NCBI GenBank assembly: GCA_910579035.1
Contig: CAJTSR010000007.1
Span: forward strand, 1-10,707
Source: an uncultured Muribaculaceae bacterium
GTDB lineage: Bacteria; Bacteroidota; Bacteroidia; Bacteroidales; Muribaculaceae
Length of the DNA stretch: 10,707 nt
Direction of reading: 5' to 3'
Part shown: positions 1 to 6,928 of the stretch, one piece after another
How positions within the stretch are numbered: the stretch's first letter is position 1
Layout: every line of letters begins with the position of its first letter
The notes under the pieces: model-generated
Seen by the model: the letters and a program-made list of their open reading frames with translations, nothing else
What the model was told of the DNA's origin: nothing
Database searches by the model: none
Position numbers and translations under genes: made by a program

Positions 1-36
1 CGCGGCAGCGGCCGCGACCCGCAGCGTAAAGAAACC

Positions 37-143
<107 letters not shown>

Positions 144-149
144 TCTCAG

Positions 150-183
150 GCCCGGAAGGCAGCAGCCCTCCGGGCTTTTTTTT
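150..183 (+). terminator. Intrinsic terminator of the rRNA operon
   Basis: GCCCGGAAGG (150-159) pairs with CCCTCCGGGC (166-175) around a six-base loop, with a single A-C mismatch. Eight consecutive T residues follow (176-183). It lies a few bases after the 5S gene, the expected place to end the rRNA transcript, so the next gene needs its own promoter. Confidence 0.93.
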
Positions 184-232
184 ATGCTCGCGCCATCCCG
201 CCGCCGCCACCGCCCCCGTCGGCCTGCCGCGC

Positions 233-272
233 CGTCAACCCGTCAACCCGTCAACCCGTCAACCCGTCAACC
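233..272. repeat. Five perfect tandem copies of CGTCAACC
   Basis: The 8-bp unit CGTCAACC occurs five times without error (233-240, 241-248, 249-256, 257-264, 265-272), followed by a partial CG. It sits in noncoding DNA between the rRNA terminator and the LRR promoter. Because the unit length is not a multiple of three and the copies are identical, it is a good candidate for length variation by replication slippage. No function is visible. Confidence 0.95.
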
Positions 273-302
273 CGCCCGCCGTCCGCCGTCCGCCTGCCGG
301 GC

Positions 303-316
303 CGCGATATATCGCG
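303..316. repeat. 14-bp perfect palindrome CGCGATATATCGCG
   Basis: The sequence is its own reverse complement. It is flanked by GGGC on the left (298-301) and ACCC on the right (317-320), so imperfect symmetry extends to about 22 bp. It could be part of a dispersed intergenic repeat, a protein-binding dyad or a cruciform-forming site. A role is not shown by the sequence. Confidence 0.8.
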
Positions 317-355
317 ACCCTACGTGCGACCGTGGGCCCGCGCCACCTAATTAAT

Positions 356-386
356 TTTGCGGGCTTGGGGAATTTCACTATTTTTG
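356..386 (+). promoter_or_regulatory. Bacteroidetes-type promoter of the LRR gene
   Basis: A -33 element TTTG (356-359) is followed after exactly 19 bp by TATTTTTG (379-386), a full match to the TAnnTTTG -7 element known for the Bacteroidetes primary sigma factor. Transcription would start near 392, about 12 nt before the ATG at 404. This supports 404 rather than 332 as the start of the LRR protein. The match to both boxes and the spacing is direct; activity is inferred. Confidence 0.75.
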
Positions 387-403
387 TGGATTATTCGCGA
401 TTT

Positions 404-1810
404 ATGGTCCGCCTTTATATTTTCAGTTTATTTTTTGTGGTATGCAATGTGGTTTGTGCTGCTACCTTGGAGGTATCTCCGGGGCGGCTTTGCGAGCTTG
501 TGGGCGGTTCTGATGATATTGATGAGCTTATTCTGACTGGCAGTGCCGACGCCTCCGACTTCTATTTCTTGGTGGAGTCTATGCCTGCCTTGCGTCGCCT
601 CGATATTGGCGGCCTCACTATAATGCCTTACTATGGCAAGGCTATCGGAGGCTGCGAGTCGTTTGAAGGCGCCCTTGTTCCTGCGGTTGTCTTCGCGGGT
701 TCTTCTCTCAGAGAGCTTGTGCTGCCGGCCGGAGTGCGGGTAGGCGATTTTGCTTTCTCGGGAAGTGCTTTGCGCAGTGTTGCCGTTGGCGATGGTGCGG
801 AGCTTATGAGCGGCGCCTTTTCAAACTGTGAGTATTTGAGCGATTTGTCCTTGGGAAGGTGTGTCGCCGTTGGCGATGCCGCTTTTCAGGCTTGTGCGTC
901 GTTGTCGGCTCTGAATCTCAATGGCGCTTTGCGTGTGGGGGATGCTGCTTTTGCTGCCTGCGCGTCGCTTGAGCGCGTGGATGGGGCGGAAGCGCTTTGT
1001 AAGATAGGTAGCAGGGCGTTTATGGGCTGTGTGAGCCTGTCGTCTTTTGAGTTTGGAGCGGCGCTTAGCGAAATCGGCGAGTATGCCTTTTCTGAGAGCG
1101 GCCTTGAAGAGGCCGATTTAAGCGCCTGTGCTGCGTTGAAGCACGTAGGTGGCTGGATTATGTCCGGCAGCGCTTCTCTTGCCTCTGCGGCCTTTTATGA
1201 GGGCCTGGCGGATATTGGCACCGGCGTCTTGTTCGGTTGTTCGGCTTTGTGCGATGTGAAGTTGCCGCAGTCTTTGGCCTCGCTTCAGAATTATGCCTTG
1301 GCAAATGCCTCATCGCTGTGCGCTGTCGAGCTGCCTGCAGCGCTGGCTGAGATAGGAGATAGCGCGATGGAGGGTGCCGCCGCACTGCGCGCTATAGATG
1401 CTGCTGGGCTGAGCGCTGTGCCGGTGACTGGAGCCGATGTGTGGCGCGGAGTGCCGCAGAGCGAGGTCGTGCTGTCTGTCGGTGAGAATATGGCGCAGCC
1501 TTTCAGCGCCGCCGACCAGTGGCGTGAGTTTTCAATAAACGAAGTTCCTGCCGGAATCGGCAGTATTGATAAAGCCGAATCGAATATCGCCATAAGCTTT
1601 TCGGGAGAGTCGCTCTTGGTGGAGAGCGCGACTGCCGAGTTGGCATTGGTGGAACTTTTCAATATGGAGGGTGTTCTGCTTATGCGGGCGTCTGTGTCAG
1701 GCCATAGGGCCGTTGTAGATACCGAGCCGCTGGGCGGCTCTCTATTCATTGTAAGGTGCGAATGTGCCGACGGCACGCGTAGTACTGCGAAGCTTGCGTG
1801 CCTCAAGTAA
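404..1810 (+). CDS. Exported BspA-like leucine-rich-repeat (LRR_5) protein
   Basis: This 468-residue protein probably acts at the cell surface or outside the cell. Residues 1-19 (MVRLYIFSLFFVVCNVVCA) form a signal peptide with no lipobox. Residues about 102-340 hold irregular 22-24-residue repeats of the BspA/LRR_5 type, with the recurring pattern I/V-G-D/E-x-A-F-x-x-C/G-x-x-L. The final repeat-like unit near 343-378 contains the usual W-x-x-F close (AADQWREF). Residues about 394-468 read as a small beta-sandwich (VELFNMEGVLL, then LGGSLFIVRC) resembling the type A sorting domain of the type IX secretion system, or a related cell-surface C-terminal domain. The start was chosen because the signal peptide begins here and a promoter lies just upstream. 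Codons favour TTG, GCT, TTT, GAT and TGT, unlike the C-ending codons of the neighbours. BspA relatives are linked to adhesion, but the ligand here is unknown. trmB follows after 13 nt. Confidence 0.85.
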   Translation: MVRLYIFSLFFVVCNVVCAATLEVSPGRLCELVGGSDDIDELILTGSADASDFYFLVESMPALRRLDIGGLTIMPYYGKAIGGCESFEGALVPAVVFAGSSLRELVLPAGVRVGDFAFSGSALRSVAVGDGAELMSGAFSNCEYLSDLSLGRCVAVGDAAFQACASLSALNLNGALRVGDAAFAACASLERVDGAEALCKIGSRAFMGCVSLSSFEFGAALSEIGEYAFSESGLEEADLSACAALKHVGGWIMSGSASLASAAFYEGLADIGTGVLFGCSALCDVKLPQSLASLQNYALANASSLCAVELPAALAEIGDSAMEGAAALRAIDAAGLSAVPVTGADVWRGVPQSEVVLSVGENMAQPFSAADQWREFSINEVPAGIGSIDKAESNIAISFSGESLLVESATAELALVELFNMEGVLLMRASVSGHRAVVDTEPLGGSLFIVRCECADGTRSTAKLACLK

Positions 1811-1823
1811 TCAAAGATATAAT

Positions 1824-2603
1824 ATGGGAAAAAACAAACTGCGAAAATTTGCCGAGATGGAAACCATCGATTTGGTGTTTCAATATCCGTTCGGCCGTCT
1901 TAAAGAAGAAGCATTTCCTTTGCGGGGCAGATGGAATGCAGAATTCTTTCATAACAGCAATCCCATAGTGCTCGAACTTGGCTGCGGCAAAGGCGAGTAT
2001 ACCACAGGGCTTGCCCGGCAGTTTACCGACAAGAACTTCATCGGCATCGATATAAAGGGCGCGCGTATGTGGACAGGTGCCTGCCAGGCCCGCGACGAAG
2101 GTTTGGCGAATGTTGCCTTCCTGCGCACGTCGATAGAGCTTCTCGACAGCTTTTTCGCGCCCGGTGAGGTGTCGGAGATATGGATTACCTTCCCCGACCC
2201 CCAGATGAAGAAGGTGAATAAACGTCTTACCGGCACGCGATTCATAGAATTGTACCGCAAGGTGCTTGTGCCGGGAGGCCTGATACATCTTAAGACCGAC
2301 AGCCCCTTCCTGTTTGCCTATACATCGATGATGGCCGGACATAACGGCTTGGAGGTGCAGCAATCGACGCCTGACCTCTACGCGGTGCTGTCGGCCGACG
2401 ACCCTATACTTAACATACGCACGCACTATGAGCGCCAGTGGCTCGCACGAGGCCTTACTATCAAATATATACGATTCCTGCCGGGAGCAGACTCTCTCGA
2501 AGAACCGCCGGGAGCCGACGATATACCACAGGACACATACAGGTCGTATTCGCGCGGCACGCTTGAGGGCACCGCTGACGTTAAACCATTGAAAATAGAT
2601 TGA
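1824..2603 (+). CDS. trmB: tRNA (guanine-N7-)-methyltransferase
   Basis: TrmB transfers a methyl group from S-adenosylmethionine to N7 of G46 in the tRNA variable loop, in the cytoplasm. The 259-residue protein shows the Rossmann SAM-binding motif ELGCGKGEY (51-59), the acidic second strand GIDIKGAR (74-81) and the family signature ITFPDPQMKKVNKR (121-134). The VPGG-containing strand (149-152) and the THYERQW segment (200-206) are also typical of the family. Length is normal. The start is placed at MGKNKLRKF because conservation begins there. An in-frame ATG at 1764 would overlap the LRR gene by 47 nt and add 20 residues that do not look like the family. There is no clear Shine-Dalgarno sequence. 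mrp starts one nucleotide after this stop, so the two are almost certainly in one transcript. Confidence 0.95.
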   Translation: MGKNKLRKFAEMETIDLVFQYPFGRLKEEAFPLRGRWNAEFFHNSNPIVLELGCGKGEYTTGLARQFTDKNFIGIDIKGARMWTGACQARDEGLANVAFLRTSIELLDSFFAPGEVSEIWITFPDPQMKKVNKRLTGTRFIELYRKVLVPGGLIHLKTDSPFLFAYTSMMAGHNGLEVQQSTPDLYAVLSADDPILNIRTHYERQWLARGLTIKYIRFLPGADSLEEPPGADDIPQDTYRSYSRGTLEGTADVKPLKID

Positions 2604-2604
2604 T

Positions 2605-3699
2605 ATGCTATATCCCGCACTGATAACAGAAGCGCTCGCAACGGTGCGCTACCCGGGATCGGGTAAAAACCTTGTGGAACTCGGAATGGTGGAAGACGAT
2701 ATCCGCATAGCGGGTGACAATGTGAGTTTCACTCTGATTTTTGACAAAGCTACCGACCCCTTCAAAGCCTCTCTGCTTAAGTCGGCCGAAGCCGCCATAC
2801 ACCGTGCCGCTCCCGAGGCCGTAGTGGAAATAAAGACTGCCACCCGGCAGGCCGCGCCCAAGGTGGAGAAAGCTCCCGCACTTCCCGGTGTGAAGAATAT
2901 CATAGCGGTGTCTTCGGGCAAGGGAGGCGTCGGCAAGTCGACCGTGGCCGCCAATATGGCCGTTGCCCTTGCTGCCGAGGGATACCGCGTGGGCTTGCTT
3001 GACGCCGATATTTTCGGACCGTCCGTGCCCAAGATGTTCGGACTGGAAAACGAGGAACTGTATATGCACGAAGTCGAAGGCCGCAATCTGATAATACCTG
3101 CTGAGAAATATGGCGTCAAGGTGCTATCGATAGGCTTCCTTATCGATCCTGCAAGTGCTGCGGTATGGCGCGGGGCTATGGCCTCCAATGCCTTGAAGCA
3201 GCTCATAGAGCAGGCCGACTGGGGCGAGCTTGATTATTTCCTTATCGACATGCCTCCCGGCACGAGCGACATACACCTGACCCTCGTTCAGACTCTCGGC
3301 ATAACCGGCGCCGTGGTCGTTACCACTCCCCAGCAGGTGGCTCTTGCCGATGCCCGCAAAGGCATAGCGATGTTCCGCTACGACAAGATAAACGTTCCTG
3401 TTCTCGGCCTTGTCGACAATATGGCGTGGTTCACGCCCGAAAAGCACCCCGACGAACGCTACTTCCTGTTCGGCCCGGAGGGCGCTGTCGATGCGCTGGC
3501 TGCCGAGTACGGCGTGCCAGTGCTTGCCCGAATACCGCTTGTGGCCGCCGTAGGCGAGCATTCCGACAACGGCTCGCCCATAGCGCTTGAAAACACCGCC
3601 TCGGCTCTTGCTTTCGTGCATCTTGCCCACGAGCTTATCGACGCTGTAGACCGCCGTAACAACGAGCTGCCCCCGACATCTAAAGTGGAGATGCGCTGA
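2605..3699 (+). CDS. mrp: Mrp/ApbC-family iron-sulfur cluster carrier ATPase
   Basis: This cytoplasmic P-loop NTPase of the Mrp/NBP35 group binds and delivers Fe-S clusters to apoproteins. Residues about 5-78 form the MIP18/DUF59-like N-terminal domain (KNLVELGMVED at 21-31). A linker leads to the ATPase domain, with the deviant Walker A SGKGGVGKST (104-113), the switch I region LLDADIFGPSVP (131-142) and the switch II/Walker B region IDMPPGTSD (214-222). At the place where many Mrp proteins carry CxxC after the NM motif, this one reads NMAWFTPEKHPDERYFLFG (272-290), with no cysteine. My recollection is that other Bacteroidetes homologues share this, so it may be a lineage feature. At 364 residues the length is typical. 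The stop TGA overlaps the next ATG by one base, coupling it to aroQ. The Fe-S role is inferred from the family. Confidence 0.93.
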   Translation: MLYPALITEALATVRYPGSGKNLVELGMVEDDIRIAGDNVSFTLIFDKATDPFKASLLKSAEAAIHRAAPEAVVEIKTATRQAAPKVEKAPALPGVKNIIAVSSGKGGVGKSTVAANMAVALAAEGYRVGLLDADIFGPSVPKMFGLENEELYMHEVEGRNLIIPAEKYGVKVLSIGFLIDPASAAVWRGAMASNALKQLIEQADWGELDYFLIDMPPGTSDIHLTLVQTLGITGAVVVTTPQQVALADARKGIAMFRYDKINVPVLGLVDNMAWFTPEKHPDERYFLFGPEGAVDALAAEYGVPVLARIPLVAAVGEHSDNGSPIALENTASALAFVHLAHELIDAVDRRNNELPPTSKVEMR

Positions 3700-4136
3700 T
3701 GGGCCGGTATGTACAGATAATCAACGGGCCTAACCTGCAACTGCTCGGACGCAGAGAGCCGGCCATATACGGCACTGCAACCCTCGACGATATTATAGGC
3801 TCTGTCCGCGAGCGATTCGGCAGTATTGAGATACGCCATATGCAGTCGAACTGCGAGGGCGCCATAATCGACACGCTGCACGGCTGCGGTTTCGACAGCG
3901 ATTGCATGGGCGTGGTTCTCAATGCAGGGGCATACACCCACACATCGCTCGCCATCGCCGACGCTATTGCCGCCATTGAGCGCCCGGTGGTAGAAGTGCA
4001 TCTGAGCAATATATTTGCGCGCGAAGAGATACGCCACCGTTCGCTCATTGCTGCCAACTGTGCCGGCTCGATCTCCGGTTTTGGCGCTGAGTCGTACGCA
4101 CTGGCAGTGCAAGCCTTGATAGATTATGGCAGATAG
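3699..4136 (+). CDS. aroQ: Type II 3-dehydroquinate dehydratase
   Basis: This enzyme converts 3-dehydroquinate to 3-dehydroshikimate, the third step of the shikimate pathway to aromatic amino acids. Type II enzymes are small dodecameric cytoplasmic proteins. The 145-residue sequence has the family signature NGPNLQLLGRREPAIYG (9-25), including the flexible-loop Arg19 and catalytic Tyr24. It continues with the substrate-binding LNAGAYTHTS (74-83) and EVHLSNI (99-105) with catalytic His101. Arg112 and the C-terminal GFGAESY (127-133) complete the set, so it appears functional. The start codon overlaps the mrp stop (TGATG), and a GGAG lies 8 nt upstream of it inside mrp, an unusual Shine-Dalgarno-like site for this group. 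The last 11 nt overlap the glycosyltransferase start. Confidence 0.96.
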   Translation: MGRYVQIINGPNLQLLGRREPAIYGTATLDDIIGSVRERFGSIEIRHMQSNCEGAIIDTLHGCGFDSDCMGVVLNAGAYTHTSLAIADAIAAIERPVVEVHLSNIFAREEIRHRSLIAANCAGSISGFGAESYALAVQALIDYGR

Positions 4137-5286
4137 CGGCAATAATCTTATAATAGGCATGGACGGCAAGCGGGCTGTCCAGAACAATACGGGGCTTGGC
4201 AATTACAGCCGTTACGCTCTCAATATATTGTCGCTTGCGTATCCGTCGGCACAGTTCAGGCTCTACGCGCCCAAGAATATGCCCAACGAGCGTCTGGAGC
4301 CATTGTTAGGCCGCGAGAATGTAAGCCTCACTGTGCCCGACACATCGTTTGGCGGGATTGGCAGGGCTTTCTGGCGCACTGTCGACCTGCCTCTTGACCT
4401 CAAGCGCGACAACGTGGCTCTGTACCACGGCCTGTCGAACGAGCTGCCTATGACCATACGCGGGGTATGCCCGTCGGTTGTGACAATCCACGATGTGATA
4501 TGGCGTCGCTCGCCGGCCGACTACAAGGCCGTAGACCGCCGCATATATGATTTCAAGTACGGGCGTTCGGCCCGCATCGCCACGCGCGTGATAGCCATAA
4601 GCGAATGCACCAAGCGCGACCTTGTGGCAGATTTCGGCATCGATCCGTCAAAGATAGATGTGATATATCAGGGTGTCGACCCTATATTCAGCCTTGACAT
4701 AAACACGGAGCGCAGGCAGGAGGTCCGTGCGAAATACAGCCTGCCCGCGCATTACATAGCCTGCGTTGGCACTGTTCAGCCCCGCAAGAACCAACTGCTG
4801 GTCGTGCGTGCGCTCGCCCTCCTTCCGAAGAACGTGCATCTGGTGATAGTAGGCCGTATGGACGGTGCGTATGCCGACTCCGTGCGCCGCGAGATAGAGC
4901 GCCTCGGCTTGTCCGACAGGGTGAAACACCTGCAAGGCGTTCCTTTTACCGATCTGCCATACATATACGCCGATGCCGACGCCAGTGTGTACCCCTCGCG
5001 CTATGAAGGCTTCGGTCTGCCCGTGGTGGAATCGCTCACTGTCGGCACGCCCGTGGTGGCCGCCACAGGGTCGTGCCTCGAGGAAGCCGGTGGCGACGGC
5101 GCGGTGTATGTCAACCCCGACGATGCCGACTCCCTTGCCTCCGAACTCCTCCATATAATCGACGACCGCATATACCGCGACAAGCTGTCGCGCTACGGAA
5201 GGCGCCATGTGCGGAAATTTTCTGCCGACACCTTTGCCAAAGCCACTATGGCCTCATACCAAAAAGCAATACTTGCATTCTCATAA
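4126..5286 (+). CDS. GT4-like (GT-B fold) glycosyltransferase
   Basis: This is a retaining glycosyltransferase of the GT-B fold, probably using a nucleotide sugar in the cytoplasm to build a surface glycan. In its 386 residues the N-terminal acceptor domain starts with a GTGLGNY-like turn (TGLGNYSRY, 22-30) and has VVTIHDVIW (118-126) and VIAISECTKRDL (155-166). The C-terminal donor domain has CVGTVQPRKN (213-222), a phosphate-binding element, and the EX7E motif EGFGLPVVE (Glu294 and Glu302). There is no signal peptide or membrane segment. It resembles the WbaZ/MtfB mannosyltransferase type, but the sugar cannot be read from sequence. The ATG overlaps the end of aroQ by 11 nt, suggesting translational coupling with a housekeeping cluster. 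No other glycan genes are adjacent, so the pathway is unknown. Confidence 0.9.
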   Translation: MADSGNNLIIGMDGKRAVQNNTGLGNYSRYALNILSLAYPSAQFRLYAPKNMPNERLEPLLGRENVSLTVPDTSFGGIGRAFWRTVDLPLDLKRDNVALYHGLSNELPMTIRGVCPSVVTIHDVIWRRSPADYKAVDRRIYDFKYGRSARIATRVIAISECTKRDLVADFGIDPSKIDVIYQGVDPIFSLDINTERRQEVRAKYSLPAHYIACVGTVQPRKNQLLVVRALALLPKNVHLVIVGRMDGAYADSVRREIERLGLSDRVKHLQGVPFTDLPYIYADADASVYPSRYEGFGLPVVESLTVGTPVVAATGSCLEEAGGDGAVYVNPDDADSLASELLHIIDDRIYRDKLSRYGRRHVRKFSADTFAKATMASYQKAILAFS

Positions 5287-5317
5287 CTAAACATACCTTA
5301 ATAAACACATTTCAGCT

Positions 5318-6844
5318 ATGAAAAAGATGATTGCAGCGTTCGCGGTACTTGCAGCCACGGCGCTAAATTCGTCTGCGCTAATACTTCATACAAAAGTGAC
5401 GCAGGGCGACATCGAGGGTGTGGAGCATAACGGCGCCGCGCTCTATAAAAGAATCCCTTATGCCGAAGCCCCCGTGGGCGAGCTGCGCTGGAAAGCGCCT
5501 GTGCCCAAGGCTCCCTGGCAGGGAGTGTATAAAGCAGACGAATGGGGTGCCCGTCCGCCTCAGCCCGCAGCTCCCGGACAGGACGGCGGCATGAGCGAGG
5601 ACTGCCTCTATCTCAGCGTTACCACTCCGGCCAAGAGCACCGATGAAAAATTGCCCGTGTTTGTGATGATTCACGGTGGCGGATTCCTTACCGGCAGCTA
5701 TATGGGCACGCAGGAAAGCTTCGTTGAAGAGGGCATAATCTATTGCAGCATCGAATACCGCCTCGGAGCGCTCGGCTTTATGGCGCACCCGCAGCTCAGC
5801 GCCGAGTCGCCCAATAAGATATCGGGCAACTACGGCATACTCGACCAAATCGAGGCTCTGCGCTGGATCCACAACAATATTGCGGCCTTTGGCGGCGACC
5901 CCGACAAGGTGACCATCGCCGGTGAGTCGGCCGGAGGCATCTCTGTGAGCATTCTCTGCGGCTCGCCCTTGACCAAGGGCCTATTCCGTGGCGCCATATG
6001 CGAGAGCGGCAGCTCTTTCTGGCCCGTGGGCGACAGCCGCAACGGCAACACCGCCATACTTCACAGCGCGGCAGCCGAGAAAGAAGGTCTTGCCTTCCAG
6101 AAACGCATGGGTAAGAAAAACATCAAGCAGATGCGCAAGCTCTCGACCAAGGAGCTTGTAGACAGCACTTCGATGGAAGGCTTCTGGCCCATTGTCGACG
6201 GCTACGCCATCACCGACGACCAGTACAAGCTCTATGAAAAGGGCATCTACAACGATGTCAACGTCATCGTGGGCTGGAACTCCGACGAAGGTTCGCTTTT
6301 CTGCCGCCCTATGCCTGTAGAGATGTACCGTGCGCGTGTAAATTCGATATACGGCGATTTTGCCCCGCGTATCTTCGAGCAATATCCGGCCACGAACGAG
6401 CAGGAGGCCTGCTATGCCCTGTCCGACATATTCCGTGACGGAAGCTTCGGCTGGTGCTCCTACGCATGGGGCAATCTTCAGAGCCGCACCGGCAAGGGAA
6501 AGGTATATATGTACTACTTCGACCAAGACTCGGAAAACACCATACTCCGCAGCCCCCGTGGCGGCGCAACCCATGTGGCCGAAATGCCCTTTATATACGG
6601 CTACAAGTTCAAACCGGTGGAAATGAACCAGATTGAAACCCATATGCTCGAAATAATGTCGAGCTATTGGATTAATTTCACCAAGACCGGCGATCCCAAC
6701 GCCGAGGCTCTTCCTTACTGGGCGCCTTACAAGCAGGGCGAGGCCAGTATGATGATTATGCGCAACGGTTTCTTCCTCGACAAGATGCCGAACCAGGCCC
6801 AGATGGACCTCTTTGAAGACTTCTTCAAGTCGCGCCGCAAGTAA
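5318..6844 (+). CDS. Exported type B carboxylesterase (alpha/beta hydrolase)
   Basis: This enzyme hydrolyses carboxylic esters and belongs to the carboxylesterase/para-nitrobenzyl esterase group. Residues 1-20 (MKKMIAAFAVLAATALNSSA) form a signal peptide, so it acts in the periplasm or outside. Motifs in order are the IPYAEAPVGELRW region (46-58), EDCLYL (94-99), the oxyanion-hole loop HGGGF (119-123) and the nucleophile elbow GESAGG (202-207) with Ser204. An acidic residue lies at NSDEG (321-325, probably Glu324), and His419 sits in GATHVAEMPF (416-425). The WINFTKTGDPN close (451-461) is typical. The triad is intact and the 508-residue length is normal. Natural substrates are unknown; in gut Bacteroidales such enzymes may remove ester decorations from dietary or host glycans, which is inference. 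It starts 31 nt after the glycosyltransferase, with at best a weak promoter between. Confidence 0.93.
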   Translation: MKKMIAAFAVLAATALNSSALILHTKVTQGDIEGVEHNGAALYKRIPYAEAPVGELRWKAPVPKAPWQGVYKADEWGARPPQPAAPGQDGGMSEDCLYLSVTTPAKSTDEKLPVFVMIHGGGFLTGSYMGTQESFVEEGIIYCSIEYRLGALGFMAHPQLSAESPNKISGNYGILDQIEALRWIHNNIAAFGGDPDKVTIAGESAGGISVSILCGSPLTKGLFRGAICESGSSFWPVGDSRNGNTAILHSAAAEKEGLAFQKRMGKKNIKQMRKLSTKELVDSTSMEGFWPIVDGYAITDDQYKLYEKGIYNDVNVIVGWNSDEGSLFCRPMPVEMYRARVNSIYGDFAPRIFEQYPATNEQEACYALSDIFRDGSFGWCSYAWGNLQSRTGKGKVYMYYFDQDSENTILRSPRGGATHVAEMPFIYGYKFKPVEMNQIETHMLEIMSSYWINFTKTGDPNAEALPYWAPYKQGEASMMIMRNGFFLDKMPNQAQMDLFEDFFKSRRK

Positions 6845-6877
6845 ACCCGAAATATATTGAGGCCGCGATTCGGCGGC

Positions 6878-6925
6878 ATAATGTGAGCCTGCCTGTGCGA
6901 AAGCGCGGAGCAGGCTCATTATTTT
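6878..6925. terminator. Hairpin terminator between convergent genes
   Basis: ATAATGTGAGCCTGC (6878-6892) pairs with GCAGGCTCATTAT (6910-6922), with a two-base bulge on the left arm. A small inner GCG-AAAG-CGC hairpin lies within the loop. On the plus strand it runs into TTTT (6922-6925), a short tract. On the minus strand the left arm ends in an ATTAT sequence with no real T-run. It lies 33 nt after the esterase stop and just before the stop of the minus-strand gene, so it most likely ends esterase transcription and may act weakly in both directions. Confidence 0.7.
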
Positions 6926-6928
6926 GCC

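Larger units (their letters stand above)
184..403. other. C-rich intergenic spacer after the rRNA operon
   Basis: No gene is supported here. The first 160 bases are strongly C-rich and contain short tandem repeats (GCC-rich runs, the CGTCAACC array, GTCCGCC-like units). A 14-bp palindrome and a GGGCCC-containing segment follow. From about 348 the composition switches abruptly to AT-rich and holds the promoter of the LRR gene. A reading frame can be opened from an ATG at 332, but it would begin upstream of that promoter and lacks a signal peptide at its start, so it is not used. Confidence 0.75.

Noticed and set aside
332..403. An upstream in-frame ATG (332) extending the LRR protein by 24 residues.
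   Set aside because: The extension begins upstream of a strong consensus promoter and would bury the signal peptide. The ATG at 404 gives a normal exported protein.
1794..1823. TTGCGT, 18 bp, TATAAT immediately before trmB, resembling an E. coli sigma-70 promoter.
   Set aside because: The TATAAT ends right at the ATG, so transcription would start inside trmB. Bacteroidetes use a different consensus, and the -35-like part is within LRR coding sequence.
5273..5301. TTG, 18 bp, TACCTTAA between the glycosyltransferase and the esterase as a possible promoter.
   Set aside because: Only four of six -7 positions match and the spacer is one base short of the usual range. It cannot be told from chance in an AT-rich gap; the esterase may have its own promoter or be read through from upstream.
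5981..6919. A 312-codon open frame on the minus strand opposite the carboxylesterase.
   Set aside because: The esterase on the plus strand has an intact catalytic triad and all family motifs, so the opposite frame is a compositional shadow.
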